Positions 1-8,401 of a stretch of 30,015 nucleotides of DNA are shown here, in pieces. The position numbers and the translations under genes were made by a program. The DNA is taken from the NCBI GenBank assembly GCA_900557035.1, contig USRA01000019.1:1-30015 (forward strand). Direction: 5' to 3'. The DNA comes from an uncultured Prevotella sp. GTDB taxonomy: Bacteria; Bacteroidota; Bacteroidia; Bacteroidales; Bacteroidaceae. Position 1 is the stretch's first letter; each line of letters begins with the position of its first letter. The notes under the pieces are model-generated. The model searched no databases. It worked only from the letters and a program-made list of their open reading frames with translations, and was not told where the DNA came from.

Positions 1-742
1 CAGCTACGTACTTTCCTAGAGAAGCCATCACGATACCCGCAGAGAACTGGGCTGAAAGTTGTGCTGCAAAGGCAACAATACCCAGAGGCAGAGCCCAGAT
101 TAATCCATGAATCAGCATGAAAAGCAGATCCTGTAATCCAAACAATCCTTTCATCACGACTTCTTTCTTGTCGCTTGATGGCATTTTGGTTAAAGCAATA
201 CCTGCAGCTGCTGCCAAAATCAGTATGGAGAGTACATTTCCTTCGGCAAACGGCTTGATGATGTTGTTGGGTATTACCCCAAGAATATGGTCATAATAGC
301 TGGTTTCTCCCAGCTTTTGGGGAACATCTGCCATACCGCTCTGTACCAGAGCTGTAGGCAAGTTGCCTGGAGAAACGATGTTGTAAAGCACCAGTCCCAC
401 TGCTGCAGCAGCTATCGTTGTGAGCAGGGTGTAGGTGATGGTATGGCGGAATATCTTGCCGGTATCTGCCTGATTGCCCAAGGATGCCAGGGTTGTGATG
501 ACAGCCAAGGCTATGGTTGGTACTGCCAGAAGCTGGAATAAGCGAGTATAGACCGTGGCGATGAAATTCATCAGCCCATCCAGCCAGCTGATGCCGAACA
601 TACCCAAAACTGCGCCTACTATCAAAGCGCCAATCCATAGCATCAGCTGCCGGGTTTGCTTATTCTTCACTCCTTTTTGCTTACTGCTGCCAGCATTGCT
701 GTCCGGCTGTCTATTTCCAATATCATTCATTGTTTTTACCAT
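1..742 (-). CDS. Dicarboxylate/amino acid:cation symporter (DAACS family), 3' end outside window
   Basis: An open frame runs from ATG at 742 (a second in-frame ATG is at 730) off the left edge, giving about 247 residues. A polar N-terminus is followed by several long hydrophobic helices typical of the DAACS (GltP/SstT/DctA) symporters, which import glutamate, serine or C4-dicarboxylates with Na+ or H+ across the inner membrane. Recognisable segments are the first helix (residues about 32-55), a FQLLAVPTIALAVITTLAS-like stretch, and the EGNVLSILILAAAAGIAL helix. The C-terminal substrate and cation site, including the family's NMDGT-type motif, lies outside the window, so the substrate cannot be inferred. 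It is the last visible gene of a minus-strand run, 39 bp after the HD-domain gene, with no terminator or promoter between, so it is probably co-transcribed. Confidence 0.85.
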   Translation of the reverse strand, partial: MVKTMNDIGNRQPDSNAGSSKQKGVKNKQTRQLMLWIGALIVGAVLGMFGISWLDGLMNFIATVYTRLFQLLAVPTIALAVITTLASLGNQADTGKIFRHTITYTLLTTIAAAAVGLVLYNIVSPGNLPTALVQSGMADVPQKLGETSYYDHILGVIPNNIIKPFAEGNVLSILILAAAAGIALTKMPSSDKKEVVMKGLFGLQDLLFMLIHGLIWALPLGIVAFAAQLSAQFSAGIVMASLGKYVA

Positions 743-781
743 GATTTTAAATTATTATTTTTTTAGACAAAAGTATTCTCC

Positions 782-1291
782 TTATTCCAACCCCCACATA
801 TCATTCAGCATTCTGATGGCTGACTCCGAGCGGAATACATGATTGCGGAAGGTGATGATGCCTTCGGGAGCAAGGTGGGCTTCGAAGGAGTTGACCAGGA
901 AATCTGCTTCGAGCAGAATGCGATGGTCGAGGCTGGTTACATCCTTATAAGTATGATGATGGGCAATGAGCCAGCAGATTCTTTCTGTCTGCGCGGCTGT
1001 GAATCCATCAACTTCTGACAGTACTTTTCTTGCCTCGTCAGGACCCAGTTCTTCCTGGTGCTTGCCATCGCAGTTGCCGTATCTGGCTTGTGAAACGTGA
1101 ATGCCTACATCGTGAAGAATGGCTGCTGCTTCGAGCACGAAGAGGTCTTCTCTGGTCATTCCCTCTGCTATCGCAATCATACGGGCAAAGTCGTGCACCT
1201 TTACGAAATGCTGGATGAGTGGCGCATCGCCACCATCGTACTTAATCATCGCCCTCATCAGTTGGGCGAGTATCAATTCATTGTTTGTCAT
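782..1291 (-). CDS. HD-domain phosphohydrolase
   Basis: The 169-residue soluble protein carries a complete HD metal site: H33, the H60-D61 pair in AAILHDVGIH, a histidine cluster H111-H113, and D130 in LEADFLVN. HD proteins of this size hydrolyse phosphomonoesters or phosphodiesters, usually of nucleotides, with divalent metals. The exact substrate cannot be read from the sequence. It is of the stand-alone YpgQ/YedJ-like type, without a synthetase, sensor or response-regulator domain. It lies 58 bp downstream of the TauE/SafE permease and 39 bp upstream of the symporter, all on the minus strand, and probably belongs to that operon. Confidence 0.85.
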   Translation of the reverse strand: MTNNELILAQLMRAMIKYDGGDAPLIQHFVKVHDFARMIAIAEGMTREDLFVLEAAAILHDVGIHVSQARYGNCDGKHQEELGPDEARKVLSEVDGFTAAQTERICWLIAHHHTYKDVTSLDHRILLEADFLVNSFEAHLAPEGIITFRNHVFRSESAIRMLNDMWGLE

Positions 1292-1349
1292 AATCTTATG
1301 TTTTTTAAAATTCTTTTTTCTTATTTCAATTACCTATAGCCACCATACG

Positions 1350-2078
1350 CTACGCCTCCAGCAGGAAGGTTAATCCGCTGATTCCGATATAGGCATAGAT
1401 GATGTATTTGAGCAGGGAGCCGCTGAGGTGCCTGAACACCCATGAGCCTATCAGGTTGCCAATGAAGACTCCGGCTATTCCATACACATAACCTATGGAG
1501 ACCGTGGTGGTGAAGAAACCATTGTAGGCTCTTGCCAGTGTCATCATCAGATTGCCTGCCAGGAAATAGGTCTGCGTCATCGCCAGATAGCGATCCTTGT
1601 CGGGCTCTGAACTGACGAAATAGAGTACGGCTGGGGGACCCTGCATTCCGAAGAATCCTCCCATCAGTCCGCTCAATGTTCCTGCCGTAACCTGCACGGG
1701 TAGCGTAGTCTTTACCTTGATGCGCTTGCTGAAGAAGGTGAAGTAGATGCTCACGATGATCAGCGTAATGCCTAGCAATATGTTCAGTATGTGATATTCC
1801 ATCCGCTTGAGCACGAAGATGGCTCCGATGGAAATGATGATGAAGGTGAACAGAATGGGCAGCAACCGCCTCCAGGTGATGTACTTGTATTTCTGAATGA
1901 CGATGATCAGGGAGGTTGTCATCGCCAGGATGCCTGAGAGAGTTGTTGCCTCACCGTAAGAGGGCATGATGGAGGGGAGCATCGTCATGATGAAGATGCC
2001 AAAACCGAAGCCAGTGGTGCGTTGCACAAAACTGGCTCCGATGCTCAACAGAAAAAGTTCGATGACAATATTGTCCAT
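1350..2078 (-). CDS. TauE/SafE (TSUP) family membrane permease
   Basis: The 242-residue protein is almost entirely hydrophobic, with about seven or eight membrane helices in two halves. It has the glycine-rich TSUP signature near residues 132-150 (GTLSGLMGGFFGMQGPP) and a related FVQRTTGFGFGIF segment close to the N-terminus, reflecting the internal duplication of the family. TSUP proteins move sulfur-containing or organic anions such as sulfite or sulfoacetate across the inner membrane. The substrate here is unknown. The gene begins 12 bp after the end of bcp, so the two are very likely co-transcribed. A link between a peroxiredoxin and sulfur-anion export is possible but is only inference. 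Confidence 0.85.
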   Translation of the reverse strand: MDNIVIELFLLSIGASFVQRTTGFGFGIFIMTMLPSIMPSYGEATTLSGILAMTTSLIIVIQKYKYITWRRLLPILFTFIIISIGAIFVLKRMEYHILNILLGITLIIVSIYFTFFSKRIKVKTTLPVQVTAGTLSGLMGGFFGMQGPPAVLYFVSSEPDKDRYLAMTQTYFLAGNLMMTLARAYNGFFTTTVSIGYVYGIAGVFIGNLIGSWVFRHLSGSLLKYIIYAYIGISGLTFLLEA

Positions 2079-2090
2079 TCTGCTGTAGGC

Positions 2091-2552
2091 TTATTGATGG
2101 ATGTAATCCAGAATCTGCTCTGCATGAATCTTGGTCTTGATCTCCTTTGGAGTAAAGATCTTCTCGATGACGCCTTCTTCGTTGACAAGATAGGTAGTGC
2201 GGAGGATTCCGATGGTCTTTCTGCCGCAGGTTACCTTCTCGCCCCAGCAGCCGAGTTCCTGCAACAGAGTGGTTTCTGTATCGGCAATAAGAGGGAACTG
2301 CAGACCTTTGGTTTCTGCAAACTTCTTCTGCAGCGCCTGCTTGTCCTTGCTCACGCCGATAATCTCGTAACCGGCTGCTGCCAGTTCCTCCTTATGAGCC
2401 TGCAGGGAGCAGGCTTCGGCAGTGCATCCGCTGGTGTTAGCCTTCGGATAGCTGTAGAGTACAATCTTGCGACCACGATAGTCGCTTGCCTTGATTTCAC
2501 GTCCGTCCTGGTCAATGCCAAGAATCTCTGGTATTTTATCTCCTACATTCAT
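2091..2552 (-). CDS. bcp: Thiol peroxidase / peroxiredoxin of the BCP (PrxQ) type
   Basis: The 153-residue protein is a full-length AhpC/TSA-fold peroxiredoxin. The peroxidatic motif P36-x3-T40-x2-C43 is intact, and a second cysteine at C48 matches the resolving cysteine five residues downstream that defines the alpha2-type BCP/PrxQ enzymes. Such proteins reduce H2O2 and organic hydroperoxides in the cytoplasm using thioredoxin. The usual PGCT is SGCT here, a mild change that leaves the catalytic residues in place. It follows hrpB by 40 bp and precedes the TauE/SafE permease by 12 bp in one minus-strand operon, and no promoter motif is visible directly in front of it. Confidence 0.92.
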   Translation of the reverse strand: MNVGDKIPEILGIDQDGREIKASDYRGRKIVLYSYPKANTSGCTAEACSLQAHKEELAAAGYEIIGVSKDKQALQKKFAETKGLQFPLIADTETTLLQELGCWGEKVTCGRKTIGILRTTYLVNEEGVIEKIFTPKEIKTKIHAEQILDYIHQ

Positions 2553-2592
2553 AATTATATATTATTTAAAAGTTATACTATTCTTCTATCTA

Positions 2593-5175
2593 TTATTTCT
2601 TCCTTTTTACCCCTCTTACCGCCTCACTTTCCAATGGATTCTCGGGCCAGAAATGCTTGGGGTAGCGGCGCTTCAGCTCCTTGCGTACCTCGAAATAGGT
2701 GGATTGCCAGAAGCTGGCGAGATCCTGCGTAAGCTGAATGGGCTTAAAACCTGGAGAGAGCAGCTCCAGCAACAGAGGCTGCCTGCCATCATCAACAGCT
2801 GGCGTCTGAGTCATTCCGAAGCACTCCTGCAGCCGGACACTGAGGATGGGTGCCTCGGCTCCCTGACGATAGTCGATGCGGATATGACTGCCCGATGGAA
2901 CCACGATGTGGGTGGGGGCGAGGCGGTCTATTTCCTGCTGCTGCTCGTATGGAATCTGTGCCCACAGTATTTCCTGGAGATTGAGCTTCCTGAGTTCGGC
3001 GGTGCTCGTCTTGAGCTTTCCGCCCTGGTCCAGATAGAAGGGCAACCATTCGCTGGCTGTCTCCATCAGGTGTGTGGTGGATAAATCGGGCAACTCCATT
3101 TCCGGATGCCACTCTCTTACCTGCGCCACTCTCCGCTGCAGCCGCTGAACGTCTTCGTTCCAATCCAGCATGCTGAGTCCTTCCTTCCGGATGGCGGTAC
3201 AGAGGATATGGATCATCTGCTGCTTGTCGGCATCCTGGAGTGGTTTGCTATCTACCACCAGGGTTCCGATGCGCCGCTCTCTCTGCATCCTGATCATTCC
3301 CGCCTTACTGTCCCACGAGATGTTGTCGAACTCGTGGGTAGGGAGGTCGTTGATGTTTACGGGAGCCGAGAGAAACACCCTGCCTGCCTTTCCTGAAGAC
3401 GGAAGCGGGGTGGAAGCATTCGTGCCCGACGGCTGGGCAGACACATTGAGCGAGGCGATGGCGAGCCATTGCTGCGCCGACATCGCATCGCTTGAATCGA
3501 TGAAGATTGTCTTGCCGTTCGACATTCTGAAATGTCCGATATTATCGATGGCCATGGCGATGCGCTCTGGATAGGCTAGGGCAATCAGTCTGCCCACTTC
3601 CTCTGCATCTACTGGCTCATTGTCTTCCTTCACCTTGAGCATCCTTCGGTATTCCTGGGCTATCTGGGCGATGCGAGCCCATCTGCCCAGACTGTTTTTC
3701 TGTCGCTGCGAACGGAGGATGGAGAGGCGCAGCGCCATATCCGAATCCTCTGCGTCGCTCATCGGGTCTTTTTCTTCCAGCAGGGCGACAACGTCGCAGG
3801 CTAGAGCCTGGAGTGCTGAAGATTCTGAACTCATCATCATCTTGGCGATGCGCGGATGGCAAGGCAATGTTGCCATCTTCCTGCCCAATGGGGTGATGCT
3901 GCCATCCGGTTCTATCGCTTCAAGTGACAGAAGCAATTCCTTGGCATTGAGCAGATTACTGCTTGATGGTGGAGTAAGCCAGAGCAGCGACTGGGGATTG
4001 TTCTCGCCAAAGGCTGCAATATCGAGCACCATCGACGTAAGGTCGGCTTCTTCTATCTCCGGTCGGCGCTGGTCTTCCATCAGATGTTCCGAGGTCTGAG
4101 TCCACAATCGGTAACAGATTCCTTCAGCCATTCGTCCGGCTCGTCCTCTTCTCTGGGTAGCCATATCCTTGCTGATGGTTACGGTTTCCAGGTGGCTCAA
4201 TCCCGTACGGGCATTGTAAACCAGTTTTCTGCAGAGTCCGGAATCCACCACGATTCTCACACCTTCGATGGTAAGTGAGGTTTCGGCGATAGGTGTGGCG
4301 AGCACGATCTTTCTTTCTCCATCACGGGATGGGGCGATGGCGAGGCGCTGCTTCTCGGGTGGAAGATTGCCGTAGAGCGGATAAACCTGAGGCACGGAAA
4401 GCTCAGAAGAAGCAGAAGAAGATGATGAAGCTGCTGCTCTGCTGAGGCTTGCATCCAATATCTCCTTGCATTTCAGAATCTCCGACTGTCCCGGAAGGAA
4501 AGCCAGAATATCTCCCTCGTGCTTATCGGCTGCCTTGAGGATGGTAGCCGCCACCTCTTTATATATGTCGTATCGCGCAATGTCGGTCTCAGAATAAATG
4601 GTCTCTACGGGGAACATCCGTCCTTCGCTCTCTATCAATGGCGCCTGAAGAGTCTCGCAGATGGCAGAAGCATCGATGGTAGCCGACATGATGATGATTT
4701 TCAAATCTGGTCGGATGATTTCCTGTGCCTGTCGGGTGAGGGCAAGTGCCAGGTCGGAGTTGATGCTCCGCTCATGAAACTCATCGAAGATGACGGCACT
4801 CACTCCTTCGAGCGTGGCATCATGGATGAGCATCCGGGTAAGGATTCCCTCGGTGAGCACTTCGATGCGGGTTTCTGAGGAGACCTTGTTCTCGAAGCGT
4901 ACCCGGTAACCCACGGTCTTGCCCACAGGTTCGCCCAGGATGCTTGCCATTCGTTCTGCTATCTGACGGGCGGCAAGGCGGCGTGGTTCCAGCATCAGAA
5001 TTTTGCCTTGTGGGGTGGCTCCGAGGAGGGTGAGTGGGAGTATGGTGGATTTTCCTGCTCCCGGCGGAGCGGTAACAACAAGGTTTGCCGACTCCTTCAG
5101 GGTGCTGTTGATGGCGTCGGCTATCTGGAATGCAGGAAGATGCCCTGCTTGTTGTTTGATTCTATCGTAATTCAT
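2593..5175 (-). CDS. hrpB: ATP-dependent helicase HrpB (DEAH family)
   Basis: The 860-residue protein shows the DExH helicase motifs in order: Walker A APPGAGKST at 36-44, DEFH at 131-134 (the HrpB variant of DEAH), MSAT near 163, and QRRGRAGR in the second RecA domain, followed by the long C-terminal HrpB region. HrpB proteins are predicted RNA-dependent NTPases; their biological role in bacteria is poorly defined. A serine/alanine-rich insert (SSSSSASS) sits near residues 246-258, and a second low-complexity insert is near residue 600, both probably surface loops. The ATG at 5175 fits the family, with only about 12 residues ahead of the conserved LPAFQIADAI segment. A promoter abuts the start codon, so this is the first gene of the hrpB-bcp-permease-HD-symporter run. 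Confidence 0.93.
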   Translation of the reverse strand: MNYDRIKQQAGHLPAFQIADAINSTLKESANLVVTAPPGAGKSTILPLTLLGATPQGKILMLEPRRLAARQIAERMASILGEPVGKTVGYRVRFENKVSSETRIEVLTEGILTRMLIHDATLEGVSAVIFDEFHERSINSDLALALTRQAQEIIRPDLKIIIMSATIDASAICETLQAPLIESEGRMFPVETIYSETDIARYDIYKEVAATILKAADKHEGDILAFLPGQSEILKCKEILDASLSRAAASSSSSASSELSVPQVYPLYGNLPPEKQRLAIAPSRDGERKIVLATPIAETSLTIEGVRIVVDSGLCRKLVYNARTGLSHLETVTISKDMATQRRGRAGRMAEGICYRLWTQTSEHLMEDQRRPEIEEADLTSMVLDIAAFGENNPQSLLWLTPPSSSNLLNAKELLLSLEAIEPDGSITPLGRKMATLPCHPRIAKMMMSSESSALQALACDVVALLEEKDPMSDAEDSDMALRLSILRSQRQKNSLGRWARIAQIAQEYRRMLKVKEDNEPVDAEEVGRLIALAYPERIAMAIDNIGHFRMSNGKTIFIDSSDAMSAQQWLAIASLNVSAQPSGTNASTPLPSSGKAGRVFLSAPVNINDLPTHEFDNISWDSKAGMIRMQRERRIGTLVVDSKPLQDADKQQMIHILCTAIRKEGLSMLDWNEDVQRLQRRVAQVREWHPEMELPDLSTTHLMETASEWLPFYLDQGGKLKTSTAELRKLNLQEILWAQIPYEQQQEIDRLAPTHIVVPSGSHIRIDYRQGAEAPILSVRLQECFGMTQTPAVDDGRQPLLLELLSPGFKPIQLTQDLASFWQSTYFEVRKELKRRYPKHFWPENPLESEAVRGVKRKK

Positions 5176-5178
5176 ACT

Positions 5179-5211
5179 GCAAAGATACGCATTATTTTTG
5201 TGATGAGCAAA
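5179..5211 (-). promoter_or_regulatory. hrpB promoter, leaderless arrangement
   Basis: Read on the minus strand, a -33 TTTG (5211-5208) is followed after 20 nt by the -7 box TATCTTTG (5187-5180). Only CAGT separates that box from the hrpB ATG at 5175, so transcription should begin at or within about two bases of the start codon. The -33 box lies beside the comEC stop codon (5215-5217). Both boxes match the Bacteroidota sigma-ABfr consensus. Confidence 0.75.
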
Positions 5212-5214
5212 TGA

Positions 5215-6543
5215 TTAGAAAGGTAATGCATGAGAATGGTGAATCTTGTAGATTTTTTCACTTATCTGGTTCCATTTGGCAAGGATCAGGTAGCCGGAAA
5301 CGACTGCCAGATAGAGAAGCATCAACTGAAGGAGCGACAGATGGAGATGGTCTATGCTGGCGCCCGGCAACAGACTGGTAAGCCGGAAGGCGGTATGGGT
5401 GGCTTGGGTAACGCTGGCAAGTACTGCTGCAATATGCTGCATCAGCCAGGTGCCGACGGAGGCAAGGCTGGAAATGTAGGTAAGGGGAGAAAGCAGCAGG
5501 AGCAGGGCACAAAGATAGAGGATGAGGGTGGCTGCCGGGATGGCGATAAAGCTGGTGAGCAGGGAGTAGCAGGATATTCTGCCGAAATAATAGACGATGA
5601 GCGGAAGCGTACCTATCTGTGCCGCCAGGGATACGCAGAATAATCCCCAGAGGCAACGGGGAATCTTGCCGTGGGATTTGAGCAGTCCAAAGAGTAGGGG
5701 ATAGAACATGAGGATGGAAGCCACGGCGAGAAAGGACATCTGGAAACTGATGTCGAAAAGATGGAAGGGATTCAGAAACAGCATGATGACATAGGCTAGG
5801 GCCAGGGTGTTGAGCGAAAGGTCGGGGCGCAGGGCTAATAGGCAGAAACTGTAGATGCTGAGCATGGAGGCTGATCTGACGGCACTAGGGGGAAAGCCGA
5901 TAAAGACAACATACGCCCATACGGCAACGAGGGATAGGGCAATGGTGGGTCTGGAACGGCGCTTTCCGCCCAGAAGAATCACGAAGAGCTGGAAGATAAT
6001 GCCTATGTGCAAGCCGCTAACTGCCAGTATATGACTTGTGCCGGAGATGGAAAAGCTCTCCTTGGTTTCCCGGTCGAGTGAACCCTTATCGCCCATCGCC
6101 ATCGCAGAAATCACGGCGAAATCCTGTCCGTCGATATGACAAGTATGCAGCTGCTGTTCCAGCTGCTGGCGGAAGGAACGGCTTGCCAGGATGGTGCGGT
6201 CGATGGGGGAGAGTGACTGGTAGGTCATGATGCTGCCAGGTGCTTTCGTCTTATCGATATGATGGGAGGTGATGAAACCGCCCAGACAGAACAGGCAGAG
6301 CGACAGAAGGAAGCTCTGAAGAAGGACCAGCTGCTTGATTTTTCTGAAGAAGAGTCGGAAAAGCTGACGGTTTTCATTGAGTACATAGCAGCAGCCGGCT
6401 AAGGCTATGGCAATGATGGCTGCAATGAGCCAATAGCGCGTGGAGAAGTAATCATAGCCGTATCTGGCTGTGATGATGCTGAGTGATAGTATGATGCTGA
6501 AGAACATCAGCGGAGTAACTGGGAGTCTTTTGTTTCTGTCCAT
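5215..6543 (-). CDS. ComEC/Rec2-family membrane protein, short form
   Basis: The 442-residue polytopic membrane protein contains the ComEC/Rec2 competence domain, recognised by SGTSHILAVSGLHIGI at about residues 167-182, then PPSAVRSASM and the helix-rich core that forms the DNA channel in competent bacteria. Compared with full-length ComEC it lacks two parts. The region between the N-terminal helices and the core is only about 40 residues, too short for the usual periplasmic OB-fold (DUF4131). The protein also ends after the last membrane helix with no metallo-beta-lactamase domain. It may still take part in DNA uptake, but this is inference. It lies just downstream of the terminator of the lon operon and has no obvious promoter of its own. 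Confidence 0.8.
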   Translation of the reverse strand: MDRNKRLPVTPLMFFSIILSLSIITARYGYDYFSTRYWLIAAIIAIALAGCCYVLNENRQLFRLFFRKIKQLVLLQSFLLSLCLFCLGGFITSHHIDKTKAPGSIMTYQSLSPIDRTILASRSFRQQLEQQLHTCHIDGQDFAVISAMAMGDKGSLDRETKESFSISGTSHILAVSGLHIGIIFQLFVILLGGKRRSRPTIALSLVAVWAYVVFIGFPPSAVRSASMLSIYSFCLLALRPDLSLNTLALAYVIMLFLNPFHLFDISFQMSFLAVASILMFYPLLFGLLKSHGKIPRCLWGLFCVSLAAQIGTLPLIVYYFGRISCYSLLTSFIAIPAATLILYLCALLLLLSPLTYISSLASVGTWLMQHIAAVLASVTQATHTAFRLTSLLPGASIDHLHLSLLQLMLLYLAVVSGYLILAKWNQISEKIYKIHHSHALPF

Positions 6544-6566
6544 TTTAGCCGTGTTTTCAGGTTCGT

Positions 6567-6621
6567 TAAAAAAGAAAAGCCCGACAAAAGGTTGGGATAG
6601 TCCAACTCTCTTATCGGGCTT
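6567..6621 (-). terminator. Rho-independent terminator after the DEAD-box gene
   Basis: On the minus strand, AAGCCCGA (6621-6614) pairs with TCGGGCTT (6584-6577), and an inner GTTGG/CCAAC stem forms within the loop. The hairpin is followed by TTCTTTTTT. It closes the lon-tgt-permease-helicase operon about 80 bp after the helicase stop and 34 bp before the comEC-like gene. Confidence 0.88.
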
Positions 6622-6698
6622 CTCATATATATATAATAATGTATAAGTCTGCCGGAAAGCAGGAATACATCATTTCGGGAGATTACTCTCTCTTGAGA

Positions 6699-8318
6699 TT
6701 ATTTGCCGAATCCGAAGATACGCTTGATGAATTTCTTCACTGGATTATCGTTCTTCTGTGGATTGACAACAGGAGCGTACTTGCGAGGACCGGAATTCTC
6801 TGTTTCCTTCTTCTGCTGGGTTGCACCTTGCTTCTTCTGCTGCTTCTGCTGAGCACCACCCTGCTTCTTCTTGTTGTTGCGGCGCTTGTTGTTATTGCGA
6901 TTCTTCTGCTCACCGTTCTCGTGATTCTTCTGTGCACCATTCTCGCCATTGTTCTGAGGAGTCTTTTCCTGACGCTCGTTTGGCTTGTTTGGCTTGCGCT
7001 TGTGCGAAGTCTGGTCGCGGTCTTTCTGTCTGCGGCTCTTGGCGCTAGTCTTGCTCTTGCCCTCGCCGTTATTGTTGTCACCGCGATTGCCGTTGCTGTT
7101 GTTTCTGCCCTGCTTTCCGCCCTTGCCCTTTCGGCTGTTGTTGCGCTTTGAAGGCTTGTTGAGCTTGATGTATTCTGGGCCTTCGCCGCAACCTTCCGGC
7201 AGCGGCATCTTCTCTACCACCTTCTCCAGGAACTTCTCAATCTGCTGGAACCAGTACTGGTCTTCCTCGTTGACGAAGGTGATGGCTCTACCATCGCGGT
7301 TGGCACGGGCTGTACGGCCGATGCGGTGAACATAATCCTCAGTATCGTGAGGAACGTCATAATTGATGACCATCTCGATATCATCAATATCGATTCCACG
7401 AGCCACGATATCCGTAGCAACCAGTACGTCGAACTGACCGCTCTTGAACTTGAACATCACATCATCGCGCTCTGCCTGCTCCAGGTCGGAGTGCATTGCA
7501 CCGCAGTTGATGCCAATCTGCTGAAGGGCAGCTGCCAGCTGCTTCACCTTCATCTTGCTGCCGCTGAATACGATGACGCGCTTCATATCGCCAGCCTTGA
7601 AGATATCCTTGATGATGGTCATCTTCTGTGTCTCGTAACAAACGTAAGCTTCCTGCTTGATCTTCTCGGCAGGCTTGCTTACGGCAAGCTTGATCTCTAC
7701 AGGATCCTTGAGCAGGGTCTTGGCAAGTTCCTCAATCTTCTCTGGCATGGTGGCAGAGAACATAATGGTCTGGCAGGTCTTTGGCAACTTGGAAGCGATG
7801 GTATTGATGTCTTCAGAGAAGCCCATGTCGAGCATGCGGTCGGCCTCATCGAGAATGAAGAAGCTTACCTTGCTCAAATCTACATTACCCAGAGAAATGT
7901 GGGTGATGAGGCGACCTGGAGTAGCAATCACGACATCGGCACCCATGCGGAGACTCTTCAGCTCCTGATCGTAGCGGTTGCCGTCGTTGCCGCCATAAAC
8001 AGCCACGCTGCTTACATCCTGTAGGTAGTAGCCGAAGCCCTGCATGGCCTGGTCTATCTGCTGGGCCAACTCGCGGGTTGGCGACATGATGACGCAGTTG
8101 ATGGCGTCTTTCGGATAGCCGCCATCATCAAGTTTGCTCAATACTGGGAGCAGATAGGCTGCTGTCTTACCCGTTCCGGTCTGTGCCACGCCCAATACGT
8201 CGTGACCTTCCAATATCTCAGGGATACATTTTTCCTGTACAGGGGTACAAGTGTCGAAGCGCATGTCGTATAATGCGTCGAGCACGTTGTCATTCAAATC
8301 TAATTCGTCGAAATACAT
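6699..8318 (-). CDS. DEAD-box RNA helicase with long basic low-complexity tail
   Basis: I take the ATG at 8318 (539 residues). The upstream in-frame ATG at 8372 would translate a stable hairpin and adds residues not typical of the family, whereas MYFDELDLND begins exactly at the Q-motif region. The helicase core is complete: AQTGTGKT 45-52, PTRELA about 80-85, DEAD 157-160, FSAT, and HRIGRTAR. Residues 388-539 are a K/N/Q/G/R-rich disordered tail ending in a short amphipathic basic helix (NPVKKFIKRIFGFGK). This resembles RhlE/CsdA-type helicases that remodel rRNA or mRNA. It is the last gene of the lon-tgt-permease operon and is preceded by a structured 83-bp gap. Confidence 0.92.
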   Translation of the reverse strand: MYFDELDLNDNVLDALYDMRFDTCTPVQEKCIPEILEGHDVLGVAQTGTGKTAAYLLPVLSKLDDGGYPKDAINCVIMSPTRELAQQIDQAMQGFGYYLQDVSSVAVYGGNDGNRYDQELKSLRMGADVVIATPGRLITHISLGNVDLSKVSFFILDEADRMLDMGFSEDINTIASKLPKTCQTIMFSATMPEKIEELAKTLLKDPVEIKLAVSKPAEKIKQEAYVCYETQKMTIIKDIFKAGDMKRVIVFSGSKMKVKQLAAALQQIGINCGAMHSDLEQAERDDVMFKFKSGQFDVLVATDIVARGIDIDDIEMVINYDVPHDTEDYVHRIGRTARANRDGRAITFVNEEDQYWFQQIEKFLEKVVEKMPLPEGCGEGPEYIKLNKPSKRNNSRKGKGGKQGRNNSNGNRGDNNNGEGKSKTSAKSRRQKDRDQTSHKRKPNKPNERQEKTPQNNGENGAQKNHENGEQKNRNNNKRRNNKKKQGGAQQKQQKKQGATQQKKETENSGPRKYAPVVNPQKNDNPVKKFIKRIFGFGK

Positions 8319-8335
8319 TCTTTTCCTTTTTTTTG

Positions 8336-8379
8336 TTGACCATAGAACCGGATGGATCTTCATCCGCTCCAATGGTCAA
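8336..8379 (-). promoter_or_regulatory. Two-tier hairpin in the DEAD-box helicase leader
   Basis: An 8-bp outer stem (8336-8343 with 8372-8379) encloses a symmetrical 5-nt internal loop and a 6-bp inner stem (8349-8354 with 8361-8366) with loop GATCTT. On the mRNA it is followed by an A-rich stretch with AAGGAAAAG just before the ATG at 8318. There is no T-run on either side, so a terminator is unlikely. A role in mRNA processing, stability or translation is inferred. Confidence 0.6.
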
Positions 8380-8401
8380 GGTTCTTTGTTTCAATGTTTA
8401 A

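Noticed and set aside
4381..4446. Serine-codon repeat in hrpB as a phase-variable tract
   Set aside because: The codons are mixed rather than a uniform repeat unit, and the frame is intact, so it is better read as a low-complexity loop.
6639..7151. A hydrophobic plus-strand frame of 170 codons resembling a membrane protein
   Set aside because: It is the antisense reading of the helicase's repetitive K/N/Q tail, which yields L/V/A repeats by complementarity.
8319..8372. Upstream start for the DEAD-box helicase
   Set aside because: It would translate through the leader hairpin and add 18 residues absent from the family pattern.
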